From positions 248,001 through 312,000 of the forward strand of contig CALCNX010000084.1 in NCBI GenBank assembly GCA_937899715.1: a stretch of DNA of 64,000 bases, in the 5' to 3' direction. This DNA is from an uncultured bacterium (GTDB lineage Bacteria; Bacteroidota; Ignavibacteria; Kapaibacteriales; UBA4661). Below, piece after piece: positions 1 to 9,262 of this stretch. Positions within the stretch are counted from its first letter, which is position 1; every line of letters starts with the position of its first letter. The notes under the pieces were generated by a model, which ran no database searches, was not told the DNA's origin, and saw nothing but the letters and a program-made list of their open reading frames with translations. Position numbers and translations under genes: made by a program.

Positions 1-650
1 GCAAGATTGTAGAGAGGTTTGCGCCAACCTCCTTCAGATTTATTATATTCATATGTGGCAGGTACATCAAGTTTCAACTGGCGATTATCTATTAATGTCC
101 AATTAAAATTACGTCCTGCTTGCTGATCAATATAGGTAGCAACATCACCGGTCTTAAATTCTCTGAGTCGCTTGCTATTATACACGCTATCCGGCAGACG
201 GGGTGCGTTTTCTTGTGTCTCCCCTTTGGGTGTTTCAGTAAAGAAAAGCTGGTATGTTAATTCCTGTACGTTTGCCAACTTCGTAAAGGTATAGTCCTTC
301 AGACCTTCGGCTGCATCCGCTTCTTCACCATGCTTAGCATCACTAATATCGGTTACGCCGACCTTCACACTATACGTTTTCTGACGTTTAATGCGCTGGT
401 CTTTGGGCAAAGATTCTACGGTTGCCTTATCTTGTATAATAATAAGGTCATTCGGAGCAACGTTCATATTGAAATTGCCCGAACCGCTTTGTAATTGTGA
501 AAGGATATTCTGCACAATTTTCATAGACTCTTTCGTCTTTTTGTGCAGACCTTCTTCAGCTTCATCGCGTTCTACGATGATGATGAGAAGTTCCAAGATA
601 ACGGCAAGGTATAATACAAAATATACTTTGCCAGCACTGCCTTTCGACAT
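1..650 (-). CDS. GldM-like single-pass membrane protein, partial (left edge)
   Basis: Open reading frame on the minus strand that begins at the ATG at 650 and runs off the left edge with 216 codons visible. The N-terminus has one membrane segment (about residues 9-25, FVLYLAVILELLIIIV), then a charged helix and a long beta-rich extracytoplasmic part. A short tail, one TM helix and a helix into the periplasm resemble the T9SS/gliding protein GldM, but I see no diagnostic motif, so the name is an inference. No Shine-Dalgarno precedes the ATG. A good sigma70-like promoter lies about 90 bp upstream (740-768). The alternative is an unrelated bitopic periplasmic protein. Confidence 0.6.
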   Translation of the reverse strand, partial: MSKGSAGKVYFVLYLAVILELLIIIVERDEAEEGLHKKTKESMKIVQNILSQLQSGSGNFNMNVAPNDLIIIQDKATVESLPKDQRIKRQKTYSVKVGVTDISDAKHGEEADAAEGLKDYTFTKLANVQELTYQLFFTETPKGETQENAPRLPDSVYNSKRLREFKTGDVATYIDQQAGRNFNWTLIDNRQLKLDVPATYEYNKSEGGWRKPLYNL

Positions 651-739
651 AAACTTCGACCAATAGGGATTGGGAAAATCGTAATTTGGGAGGAGAGGCG
701 CAAAGACTTGCTTTCTTGCCTCACTTCCAATATGCAAAA

Positions 740-768
740 ATCATAATACAAAACAAAAAATTTGTCAT
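740..768 (-). promoter_or_regulatory. sigma70-like promoter for the GldM-like gene
   Basis: Reading the minus strand, ATGACA (763-768) and TATGAT (740-745) are separated by exactly 17 bp (746-762). Each differs by one base from TTGACA/TATAAT. The element sits in a 237-bp non-coding gap and points to the gene starting at 650, leaving a leader of about 80 nt. Confidence 0.5.
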
Positions 769-887
769 TTTCCACAAAAAGGACAAAATTTCTGCTGATG
801 CCGATATGTTCTACCGTTGATTCACCAAAAAGCAAAGATTATAGCCCTTTTGATGAACCTGCATTTCTTACTCCAGCCGAGAATGTG

Positions 888-1868
888 TTACATATTTAAT
901 AGCCACGCAAAAATAAGCGGTGCTACAATTGTTGCATCGGACTCAACGATAAACTTCGGTGTAGTCACGTCCAGTTTCCCCCATGTAATTTTCTCATTAG
1001 GGACTGCTCCGGAATATGAACCGTAGCTTGTTGTCGAATCGGAGATTTGGCAAAAATAACTCCAAAAAGGAATATCTGTCATTTCCATGTCTTGATAGAG
1101 CATCGGCACGACGCAGATTGGGAAGTCTCCAGCGATACCGCCACCTACTTGAAAGAATCCCACACCTTTACCTTTGGAGTTCTCAATATACCACTTCGAG
1201 AGCCACATCATATATTCGATGCCCGATTTCATAATGGATGGCTGCAATTCGCCTTTAATACAGTACGATGCAAAAATGTTGCCCATAGTCGAATCTTCCC
1301 AACCGGGTACAATAATAGGTAAATTTTTCTCCGCCGCAGCAATCATCCATGAGTTTTTAGGGTCGATTTCGTAATACTGTTTCATATCACCCGAAAGCAG
1401 CATTTTGTACATATATTCATGGGGAAAGTAACGCTCTCCACTATCTTGGGCAGCTTTCCACTGCTGGAAAATATGCTTTTGGATGCGGCGAAATGCTTCT
1501 TCTTCCGGAATGCACGTATCGGTAACACGGTTGAAACCATCTTCCAAAAGCGCCCATTCGTCCTGCGGCGACAGGTCGCGGTAATGCGGTACACGCTTAT
1601 AGTGCGTATGCGCCACAAGATTCATGATATCTTCCTCCAGATTCGCTCCGGTGCATGAAATAATCTGCACTTTATCCTGCCGAATCATTTCTGCGAGCGT
1701 CTTTCCAAGTTCCGCAGTACTCATTGCGCCGGCTAAGGTTATCATCATTTTGCCACCTTCAGCCAAATGTGTTTCATACCCTTTTGCAGCATCTACAAGG
1801 GCAGCAGCATTAAAGTGAAGGAAATTTTCTTCGATAAAGCGCGAAATTGTATTGCGTTGTATAGCCAT
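888..1868 (-). CDS. Deoxyhypusine synthase-like protein
   Basis: 326 residues, full length for the bacterial branch of the deoxyhypusine synthase (DHS) family. The C-terminal active-site block is clear: SGAVPNEKITWGKL carries the WGK motif, whose lysine (Lys298 here) corresponds to the imine-forming lysine of eukaryotic DHS. SCTGANLEEDI and VGGGIAGDFPI match NAD/spermidine-binding parts of the fold. Bacteria lack eIF5A, so the product is unlikely to be deoxyhypusine; characterised bacterial relatives use spermidine and putrescine to make homospermidine, which is the best guess. It is transcribed away from the glycosyltransferase run (147 bp downstream of the EEP gene) and no other polyamine gene is nearby. 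Confidence 0.88.
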   Translation of the reverse strand: MAIQRNTISRFIEENFLHFNAAALVDAAKGYETHLAEGGKMMITLAGAMSTAELGKTLAEMIRQDKVQIISCTGANLEEDIMNLVAHTHYKRVPHYRDLSPQDEWALLEDGFNRVTDTCIPEEEAFRRIQKHIFQQWKAAQDSGERYFPHEYMYKMLLSGDMKQYYEIDPKNSWMIAAAEKNLPIIVPGWEDSTMGNIFASYCIKGELQPSIMKSGIEYMMWLSKWYIENSKGKGVGFFQVGGGIAGDFPICVVPMLYQDMEMTDIPFWSYFCQISDSTTSYGSYSGAVPNEKITWGKLDVTTPKFIVESDATIVAPLIFAWLLNM

Positions 1869-2015
1869 AAGTCGTCAAATAGAAGGGAATGAAAAGAAAC
1901 TATGGACAAAATATTATTGTGAGAGCAGGGCAAAAATAGGAAATTTTTTCGCAAGCACGCGCATAAAATCATGTAACACCCTAGAAAAAGCCCCGGCAAA
2001 ACTCATAATACCTTA

Positions 2016-2897
2016 TTATGGAGTGATTTGCACCACAATCGGGCAGTGATCGGAAACCCGCCTTGCTTCTTTCTCCGACAGAGCCGCTCGAAAATTGACA
2101 GCGCGAAGCGTACCCGGTAGAACACAACGCAACAAGGAATCACTCACTACAATATGATCAATCGTCGGTAACGCGCTGTATGTGCAGCTTCTCATCTCGT
2201 ATGTAAGAAAGGAAAGTCTCGGTGAGTTTACTAATGTGTCCAATGCACTTTGTTTTTTGTGCGGCGAATCATTACAATCGCCAAGAATGATGATATTGTT
2301 ATCATTCCCCTTTTGCAAAACAGAATCTGTCCATATTCGTAGTTGTTCGGCTTGTGTCCTTCGGAGCAAGCGAGAGCGCTCTATAAGAGCAGGCGTAGAA
2401 TCAGCACGCGATGTTGATTTCAGATGTACCGCCAATAAAAGCCAGCGCGTCTTTCCAATAGTACAGTACACAAGCAAACCCGCACGAGTACGTCCCTCTT
2501 CTACGGCAAGTGAGCGTACCTCGCCCAGCATAGTCGCTTGTAATGGCGCACGATAAAGAAACCCAATATGCTGCTTGCCGCCGCTTGCTCCCATAATATA
2601 GCGATACTCCGGCAACAATCGAAGAAGCCGCTCCATTGCTTGAGTATTCTCAATTTCTTGCACGGCAAGTATATCAGCATCGGTATCGTGAATAACCTGA
2701 GCCAAGAGCCTATCATCAGCATCAGTACGGGGCTTGTGGTCATCCGAAGAATTATCCCCGAACCATTCCATATTAAATGTACCGACGGTGATTCGCTCCG
2801 GGGCTTGCTCAGGAGTTCCCTTGCAACTTTGGAACAGACAACTAAGTACGGCGGACGAGGAAAATATCACGCATAATGAAAGCCATTTCCTACGCAT
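2016..2897 (-). CDS. Endonuclease/exonuclease/phosphatase (EEP) family lipoprotein
   Basis: 293 residues. The N-terminus has a charged start, a hydrophobic stretch and cysteines suitable for lipidation (Cys20 or Cys25, FQSC). The rest is an EEP (DNase I-like) domain with the catalytic set in order: Asn42 (TFNMEWFG), Glu81 (AVQEIEN), His158 (AVHLKS), Asp207/Asn209 (LGDCND), Asp247/His248 (TIDHIV) and Asp283/His284 (VSDHCP). All metal and catalytic residues are present, so it should be an active phosphodiesterase or phosphatase facing the periplasm; the substrate (DNA, phosphoinositide-like or sugar phosphate) cannot be read. It starts 9 nt after the stop of the upstream GT-C gene, so it is the last gene of that operon. 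Confidence 0.85.
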   Translation of the reverse strand: MRRKWLSLCVIFSSSAVLSCLFQSCKGTPEQAPERITVGTFNMEWFGDNSSDDHKPRTDADDRLLAQVIHDTDADILAVQEIENTQAMERLLRLLPEYRYIMGASGGKQHIGFLYRAPLQATMLGEVRSLAVEEGRTRAGLLVYCTIGKTRWLLLAVHLKSTSRADSTPALIERSRLLRRTQAEQLRIWTDSVLQKGNDNNIIILGDCNDSPHKKQSALDTLVNSPRLSFLTYEMRSCTYSALPTIDHIVVSDSLLRCVLPGTLRAVNFRAALSEKEARRVSDHCPIVVQITP

Positions 2898-2906
2898 AGT
2901 TTCTCT

Positions 2907-4544
2907 CTATGACTTCCTGAAATATCGCACCGTATATAAGTATTCTTGCGGGGCAGCATCTTCTTTGAAGCCCGTTATCGGCAACTTGAGCAATTGTGCC
3001 TTGAACCAGACATCAAATGCGGTTTGGCGTTGCAAAGGCTGTTTTGCCTCAAGTTTGTACCCTAAGCGCTGAAGAGCTTCGGCTAAACGGTCGGAATTGG
3101 TATGATAACGATTGCGCTGTACAATGACAAACTCCGGTGTCTGCGCCGCAGTAACAAAACGCTCACACGAATCCAGAGTAAATTCCTTCGTTAAATCTGT
3201 TTCCACCCAAAAAAGCGCATTAGAAGTTGGTAAGTAGCGGTCAACAGCCGTCGAAGAGCCACTTGTCACCGACCCTACACTTTCCATGCCGTACCGATAC
3301 CCAAACGGATGCGCTACCGTCAGGCGTGAAGCATCTTTCACCTGCGCAGCGACGAAATCACGCACTTCGCGTATAGGTGGTGTTTGCTGCGTGGCGACAA
3401 TGTTCAAATTCCATGTCGCAATGGCATAGAAATTACAAAGTAGGATAATTACCACCGCACCCAGACGCAGTTCTCGCTTCGTAATTTTTGCAATTCCCAT
3501 GCCCACCACTATCCAGAATAATGGTGCAACAAAACCCACACGCTGAATCGAAGGAATCAGATAAAACTGAAGCGGGGGATACATCCGCACAACAACGAGC
3601 GACATAAAGACGAGCGGAAATGCCAGAAAAAACAACCCAAAACGGTTACGCGCTATCCACTCAGTACGGAAAGCCACAATACTGAATAGGACAATCAGCA
3701 CGAGCATTGGCAGAACCACCCACACCGTCCATGGCGCAACGGCAAAACCATTCATCAGCCCAAAGACCGTTGCTCCGAAAAACATGATGGCTGCTAATGG
3801 TTTCTTAACATTCGTTGTTGCAAGCGGGCTTGCGCCTAAGTCCATCTGGGAATAAGTCGTTAAAATCGTAATGACTATCGGCAGAATTAGGACGATAATC
3901 AGCGCTTGTGATGCCGCCCACACACCAATCTGTCCAGCGGAGCGCCTGCGGAGCGTTGAAAGGTAATGCAAACCCGCACACAGCGCAAACACTGCTGCCG
4001 AAAGGTAGTGAAAATAAAAGGTCGCACCCGTGAGAACAACATACAGCGCTAGATTGCGCCACGATGACAGACCGCTTTCCTGCGCCCTGAAGCACAACGA
4101 ATAATAATACACTGCCGCCAGACCAAGCAGCATTACGATAGACTGATACCGAGCAAAGTTTGCCCCCATCCACACAACAGGCGTGGTGGCGGCAAGACAA
4201 AAGACGGCAAGCCTCATATTCTTGCTCATCTGCCCAGCAAAAAGGGTTGTCAATTTCCAAATGTACACAATCGCTCCAAGCGCAAAAGTCAGCGCCAAGA
4301 TACGCAGCGACTCATCGCTAAAGCCGAACAGGCTTCCCCATGCGTGTTGCAGGAGACTTGTACCGGCAGGATTATTTTCGTAGGGCGAGAAATAGAGCTT
4401 GAGAATAGTCGGGATGGACTTGGGAGCTGCCCAAAACATGGAAAATTCATCCGCCGCCACTGAGCGTTGCCCAAGCGTGAAAAGGGTAAAGACCGTGAGT
4501 GCAGCAATAATGCCGATAGCTAACCAATGTGTGCGTTGAAGCAT
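2907..4544 (-). CDS. GT-C (GT39/ArnT-like) membrane glycosyltransferase
   Basis: 545 residues with about eleven to thirteen hydrophobic segments followed by a C-terminal soluble part of about 140 residues. The acidic pair after the first TM helix (AADEFS, about residues 31-36) is where PMT/ArnT enzymes carry their catalytic Asp-Glu. These enzymes move a sugar from a polyprenyl phosphate carrier to an acceptor on the periplasmic side. Context supports this: a GtrB-type GT2, which makes polyprenyl-phosphate sugars, lies 53 bp upstream in the same operon, with a second GT-C beyond it. Acceptor and sugar are unknown. Confidence 0.78.
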   Translation of the reverse strand: MLQRTHWLAIGIIAALTVFTLFTLGQRSVAADEFSMFWAAPKSIPTILKLYFSPYENNPAGTSLLQHAWGSLFGFSDESLRILALTFALGAIVYIWKLTTLFAGQMSKNMRLAVFCLAATTPVVWMGANFARYQSIVMLLGLAAVYYYSLCFRAQESGLSSWRNLALYVVLTGATFYFHYLSAAVFALCAGLHYLSTLRRRSAGQIGVWAASQALIIVLILPIVITILTTYSQMDLGASPLATTNVKKPLAAIMFFGATVFGLMNGFAVAPWTVWVVLPMLVLIVLFSIVAFRTEWIARNRFGLFFLAFPLVFMSLVVVRMYPPLQFYLIPSIQRVGFVAPLFWIVVGMGIAKITKRELRLGAVVIILLCNFYAIATWNLNIVATQQTPPIREVRDFVAAQVKDASRLTVAHPFGYRYGMESVGSVTSGSSTAVDRYLPTSNALFWVETDLTKEFTLDSCERFVTAAQTPEFVIVQRNRYHTNSDRLAEALQRLGYKLEAKQPLQRQTAFDVWFKAQLLKLPITGFKEDAAPQEYLYTVRYFRKS

Positions 4545-4597
4545 AAAACCAGTGTTTGTTCATAAAAAAAATCTGTGCAAATCTGCTTTACCTGCGT

Positions 4598-5539
4598 TTA
4601 ATTCTCGACAATATCCGTCTTATCAACAATGAAGTTTGGTCGTTTCCGCGAGGCATCAAGCGCCCGCCAGACGTATTCGCCGATAACACCGAGTGCCATC
4701 ATCTGAAACGCTGAGACCATCACAAATACAACCATAAGCGATGTCCAGCCCTGCACGTAAGGAATCCACCCGAAGAGCCGCGCCAGCATAATGAAACCGC
4801 CATAACCAAACGCCGCCAAGCCCAAAAACAAGCCTAAAAACGAGATAGCACGAATCGGAAAAAAGGAAAATGCAATGAAAGAATCTATTAACAACTTCAC
4901 TTTCTTTGCCAGCGTCCAGCGCGACACGCCAATATCGCGTTTACGCCGCGTGTAGGGAATGTTCACGTATTCATAGCCCAGCCAGACCAGTAGGTAGAGG
5001 ATGTGCGTATTTTTTTCGGACATTTTGACCAGCTCGTCTTTGAGCGCTTTGTCAAAGAGAACAAGGTCGAAGCCGCCGTCCGGAACATTTTTGAGCGCTA
5101 GGCGCTTGATAAGTGCATGGAAGGTGGTAGCAAAGAAACGCTGCCCAAGGGATTCTTCGCGGTCGGTACGGTTTGCCAGCACCAGTTTCAAACCTTGCTT
5201 CCAATAGCCATACATCTTGGGGATAAGCTCCGGCGGGTCTTGCAAGTCGGCAGCGAGAATCACGCAGACATCGCCCGTCGCATAGTGCAATCCCGCGAGA
5301 ATGGCGCTGTGCGAGCCAACATTAGAAGCCAGTTTCACGGCTTTTACTTTATGGGGATACTCCTTGTGAAACGCCAAAATTGCGTCGTAGGTGCGGTCTT
5401 TCGAGCCATCGTCCACCAGCACGTATTCAAATTCCACATCGGCATCGAACTCTTTCTCGTTTTCGATGAGTGTTTGTGCGGTAACGGGTATATTTTCTTC
5501 GTTGAAATAGCAGGGAATGATGATTGAGAGTTTGGGCAT
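4598..5539 (-). CDS. GtrB/DPM1-type family 2 glycosyltransferase
   Basis: 313 residues. The N-terminal GT-A domain starts directly with LSIIIPCYFNEE, has VDDGS (Asp43/Asp44) for nucleotide binding, and the metal-binding DLQDPPE (98-104) typical of polyprenol-phosphate sugar synthases. The C-terminus has two TM helices (about 228-253 and 263-288) separated by a short loop, as in GtrB, ArnC and DPM1-like enzymes. The expected reaction transfers hexose from UDP- or GDP-sugar to undecaprenyl phosphate on the cytoplasmic face. It is flanked on both sides by GT-C transferases that would use this donor. Confidence 0.88.
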   Translation of the reverse strand: MPKLSIIIPCYFNEENIPVTAQTLIENEKEFDADVEFEYVLVDDGSKDRTYDAILAFHKEYPHKVKAVKLASNVGSHSAILAGLHYATGDVCVILAADLQDPPELIPKMYGYWKQGLKLVLANRTDREESLGQRFFATTFHALIKRLALKNVPDGGFDLVLFDKALKDELVKMSEKNTHILYLLVWLGYEYVNIPYTRRKRDIGVSRWTLAKKVKLLIDSFIAFSFFPIRAISFLGLFLGLAAFGYGGFIMLARLFGWIPYVQGWTSLMVVFVMVSAFQMMALGVIGEYVWRALDASRKRPNFIVDKTDIVEN

Positions 5540-5569
5540 GATGTTTTTGTGTTGAATTTCAAAATGCTA

Positions 5570-7030
5570 TCAATTTTTACGACGTTGCAAAAGCCAGTAG
5601 TCACTTGTGTGTTGGAGAGTTACAAATGCTGAATCCAGCTCGGAAGCATGATTTTCGGCATCGGCAATCACATCCCGCTCTTCGCCGAAGCGGTTCACAA
5701 TAACGTATTCAATACCGCGAATATCGCAAAACTGTTTGAGACTGCCAGCAGTAATCGTAGGGCGGTCGCCTTCCATCGTCGCAAATGCTTGGTTGAAGGC
5801 GATAAAGTGCAAGCGCCCAATTTCGTTGTACATAAGATTGAGCGGCGCTAAACACCGCGCTCCATCAGGAATAGAGCGTGTGATTTCACGATTCAATTCA
5901 CTCACATTTTCTTTGTGCAAGGCATCGGTTATCTGAAAATATATGCCATAACCTATAAAAGCAATAGCGCAAATGCCAGATACAATCTTGGCTACACGCC
6001 CCCTCGACCAAACATCCGGCGCAGCATCTGCTATGATGAGCGCAAGAAATGGGGCATAAAGCGCGAAATAATCCCGTTTATCCTCCAACATCACGCCCAA
6101 TACCACAATAAGCGCCGCGAAATACAACCGCAAAAAACGGCGTAGAGGCTTGGGATTACGCCACGTAGCGGCAAGAAGCGCCAGCGAAAAAACACTCACG
6201 AAGATAAATTGCGGCTTACGGAAAAAGCGCTGCTGTTCGTCCAGCAAGTGTTGAAGCGGTGTCCACCAATGCCAAAGGAATTTTGCCTGTGATTGCGGTT
6301 GCGATGCTTGCAACCGTGCGAGGTCGGCGTGAAGACACATATCTATCGGGTAGGGAGAAAAGACTACAAGAGCCGCACAAGCAAAGAGCACCGCGCTTTG
6401 CCAGCGCTTTGCTCGGAGAAGCATAAGCACCCCCGCGCCCGCATACATACAGCCCGCCAAATGTGTCAACATGGCAGCACCGGCAAATGCTCCGGCGAGA
6501 ATCACAGCAATCGTGCGTTGTCGCTTGGAAACCTGCTCGTGCATCAAGCCAATAAAAAGCGCGGCAAAACTCAGAAAGCCAAAAGCTGCCGTTTCAACTT
6601 CCGGGCGAAAACATTTAACATGATAAAAAAAAGACGGTATGAGTAATAATGCGGCGAGAGCAAGAATTGCTTGCTGCTTTTGCCATTGCCCAAAGCGTGT
6701 CGTTAATTGCCAAAGCGTAAACACAATAACACCACCCGAAAGCAAGGAAACAAGACGTACTGCCCAAAGATGCACACCGAAAAGTTTCAGCATCAGAGCA
6801 CCACTCCATGTGGCGAGATGGTGATGAAGAACAACGTATTCATCCTGCCGCAAATACCCTTCCCAAAAATGCGAATGAACATAGCCATCGCGGGCAAAGA
6901 AATAAGCATATTCGCCAATGAATGCTTCATCCACATAAAAATCGTGGTACGGGATACTGATGAATAAAAGGCACAAGCTCACAGCAGCTAACACCCATGT
7001 ACAATACCGCATGAAAGGTGTATTCATCAT
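5570..7030 (-). CDS. GT-C (GT39-like) membrane glycosyltransferase, second copy
   Basis: 486 residues, polytopic. The first TM is followed by YVDEAFIGEY, placing an acidic Asp-Glu pair in the first extracytoplasmic loop as in PMT/ArnT-type enzymes. A short soluble C-terminal domain follows the last TM. Start is ATG 7030 (or ATG 7027); the codon overlaps the stop of the upstream oxidoreductase (ATGA overlap), implying translational coupling. It is only distantly similar to the other GT-C in this operon (2907-4544), so they are likely to attach sugars to different acceptors or act in sequence. Confidence 0.78.
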   Translation of the reverse strand: MMNTPFMRYCTWVLAAVSLCLLFISIPYHDFYVDEAFIGEYAYFFARDGYVHSHFWEGYLRQDEYVVLHHHLATWSGALMLKLFGVHLWAVRLVSLLSGGVIVFTLWQLTTRFGQWQKQQAILALAALLLIPSFFYHVKCFRPEVETAAFGFLSFAALFIGLMHEQVSKRQRTIAVILAGAFAGAAMLTHLAGCMYAGAGVLMLLRAKRWQSAVLFACAALVVFSPYPIDMCLHADLARLQASQPQSQAKFLWHWWTPLQHLLDEQQRFFRKPQFIFVSVFSLALLAATWRNPKPLRRFLRLYFAALIVVLGVMLEDKRDYFALYAPFLALIIADAAPDVWSRGRVAKIVSGICAIAFIGYGIYFQITDALHKENVSELNREITRSIPDGARCLAPLNLMYNEIGRLHFIAFNQAFATMEGDRPTITAGSLKQFCDIRGIEYVIVNRFGEERDVIADAENHASELDSAFVTLQHTSDYWLLQRRKN

Positions 7031-9204
7031 GCTGAGAAATAAGTGGGCAGATTCACGGGCAAACCACTCCCAAGCGATTCTTCTGCCGCAAAGGTAGCAA
7101 GCGTAACGGCGCGAAGAACTTCGTAGTCAATCGGAAACGTTCTACCGCTTTTAACCGCTTGAATAAGAGCACTCATCTCTTGCTTATGTCCTTTGGTTCC
7201 ATCAAATTTTGAACGGCTAATTTTCCGCCCTTGAGCAAGGTCGAGCGCCTCAAAGTTGTGCATTTGTGCGGTTTTGCCATCGGCAAAGACTTCACAGTAT
7301 TCTTTAGGCACGGCGCTGTCACCATTGGCAAGATATTGAACCGTGCCGATAGAACCATCGGCAAATTTCAACGAAATGTTTACTGTGTCGCGACGCTGCG
7401 CTTTTGTGTTGGCTGTGGAGATTCCTTCGGCAAAGACTCGCACGGGAAGGCTTCCCGACAGAAAGACCATACAATCAATAAAATGGCACACCTCGCCGAT
7501 AATCCTTCCACCCTGCGCGGGGTCTTGTATCCAGCTTTCCGGCGGTATTGCACCCGCATTGACGCGATAAAGCATACTCATCGGGTCTTGGCGGTGAGCA
7601 AAAAATTTCTGCATTGCTGAGAACGGTGCCGAGAAACGACGATTAAAGCCGACCATGACTTGCGCCGTGCTGTTTTTCTGCGCTTCATCAATGGCAACAA
7701 GTTCCGTAAGCGAGACACAAAGCGGCTTTTCCATGAAGATATTTTTACCGCTTCTGAGCGATTCCGCAACATACTTCCCGTGTGAGTCATGGCGCGAAGC
7801 ACAAATCACTAAATTCACAGCAACATCACCAAAAACTCCTTCAGCACTTGTTTCGCAGCGTTCAAAACCAAATCGCTCCTGAACCGATTTCGCCTTAACG
7901 GGCGTAGGCGTGGCAATAACGTGCAGACTCACGTCATTGCTAGCTTTCAGATGTGGCAAAAGATTAGTTTGCGCAAAGGCTCCAGCACCAATAAAACCCA
8001 CAACCACAGTATTCGCAGTATTCGCAGGCTTCGCAGTTGAGTTTTGAACAGAACGCTGCAAACGTGCTGACGTAGAACGCGGATAATCCAACACAATTCC
8101 GAAATATGGTTTTCCGTCGGCATTTGGTGTTTTACCCGTAATGAGTGAATATGCCTCCGCCGCACGGTCAAGCGGGAAATGGTGCGTCGTCATTGCCGCT
8201 ACATTTACCTTGCTCTGCGCCACAAGATCAAGAAACGATTGCATATTGCGATTCTCCGTCCAGCGCACATATCCGGCTGGATAGTCGTTGCCATGCTCTT
8301 CATAGCTAGGGTCGTAACGCCCCGGACCATAGCTGCACGAAATTCTGAACTCTACTTCTTTTTCGTAGAAAGGTGAGCGGGGAAGATTCATTCCCACCGC
8401 ACCAACTACCACAACCGTACCGCGCTTGCGAACAATCTCCATTGCCAGTTCCACAGGTGCATTAGAGTCGGTTGCAGCAGTGATAACAACGGCATCTACG
8501 CCCAATCCACGCGAAAAGGCTTCAATGCTACGCACAGCATCACGATTGCTCGGCAAGGTGGCATCGGCACCAAATTTTGCAGCAGCGGCAAAGAGTGCTT
8601 CATTCACATCCAACCCAATGACACGGCATCCAGCCGATTTAAGAAGCTGCACGGTAATTTGCCCCAATAGTCCCAAACCAATCACCGCCACACTCATTCC
8701 CAGTTCTACTGCGGCTTGGCGAACGCCTTGCATCGCAATAGCACCAAGAGTTGTATAAGCAGCATCAACAAAACTTACTTCATCTGGAATTTTGACCACG
8801 AGGTTTTTGGGTACGGCAATAATTTCTGCATGAAAAGCATAGTTATTACCCGCACAGGCAACGCGGTCGCCCACCAGAAATCCTTCGGCGCGGGATTCGA
8901 TAACCGTACCGGAGGCGCTATATCCAAGCGGTTTGTAGGAATCGAGTGTGTTCTGCACTTTCTGGACAGTTGCCATCAAGCCATCTTTTCGCACACTCTC
9001 GAATACTTTTTTCACCTCCTGCGGCTGCTTCATTGCACGTTGCAACAATGATGATTGTGCTTTGCTAACAGAAGTGCGCTCCGTGCCGACGCTAATAAGC
9101 GAATTGGCAACACTAACGAGTACACCGCCTTCGGGGCATTGCGGCGTTGGCAGGTCGGCGACAAGAAGTTCTCCGGTGGATTGGTGCTGAATGAGTTGGA
9201 GCAT
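7027..9204 (-). CDS. Bi-domain oxidoreductase: MDR alcohol dehydrogenase fused to Gfo/Idh/MocA
   Basis: 725 residues from the ATG at 9204; the frame is open 38 codons further up, but homology starts at MLQLIQHQSTGEL. The N-terminal half is a medium-chain dehydrogenase/reductase: a GroES-like domain, then a Rossmann fold with AVIGLGLLGQITVQ. The C-terminal half, from about residue 397, begins VVVGFIGAGAFAQ, a second Rossmann nucleotide site, and has the EKPLCV motif of Gfo/Idh/MocA sugar dehydrogenases near residue 490. This two-domain architecture recurs in polysaccharide gene clusters and is thought to oxidise or reduce a nucleotide sugar or cyclitol; the substrate is not established. It is translationally coupled to the downstream GT-C gene. 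Confidence 0.88.
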   Translation of the reverse strand: MLQLIQHQSTGELLVADLPTPQCPEGGVLVSVANSLISVGTERTSVSKAQSSLLQRAMKQPQEVKKVFESVRKDGLMATVQKVQNTLDSYKPLGYSASGTVIESRAEGFLVGDRVACAGNNYAFHAEIIAVPKNLVVKIPDEVSFVDAAYTTLGAIAMQGVRQAAVELGMSVAVIGLGLLGQITVQLLKSAGCRVIGLDVNEALFAAAAKFGADATLPSNRDAVRSIEAFSRGLGVDAVVITAATDSNAPVELAMEIVRKRGTVVVVGAVGMNLPRSPFYEKEVEFRISCSYGPGRYDPSYEEHGNDYPAGYVRWTENRNMQSFLDLVAQSKVNVAAMTTHHFPLDRAAEAYSLITGKTPNADGKPYFGIVLDYPRSTSARLQRSVQNSTAKPANTANTVVVGFIGAGAFAQTNLLPHLKASNDVSLHVIATPTPVKAKSVQERFGFERCETSAEGVFGDVAVNLVICASRHDSHGKYVAESLRSGKNIFMEKPLCVSLTELVAIDEAQKNSTAQVMVGFNRRFSAPFSAMQKFFAHRQDPMSMLYRVNAGAIPPESWIQDPAQGGRIIGEVCHFIDCMVFLSGSLPVRVFAEGISTANTKAQRRDTVNISLKFADGSIGTVQYLANGDSAVPKEYCEVFADGKTAQMHNFEALDLAQGRKISRSKFDGTKGHKQEMSALIQAVKSGRTFPIDYEVLRAVTLATFAAEESLGSGLPVNLPTYFSA

Positions 9205-9262
9205 GAAGGGGAAGTTTTGTGTGCTGAATGAGTGACGCTTGTATTGTATAGGAAAAGGAACA

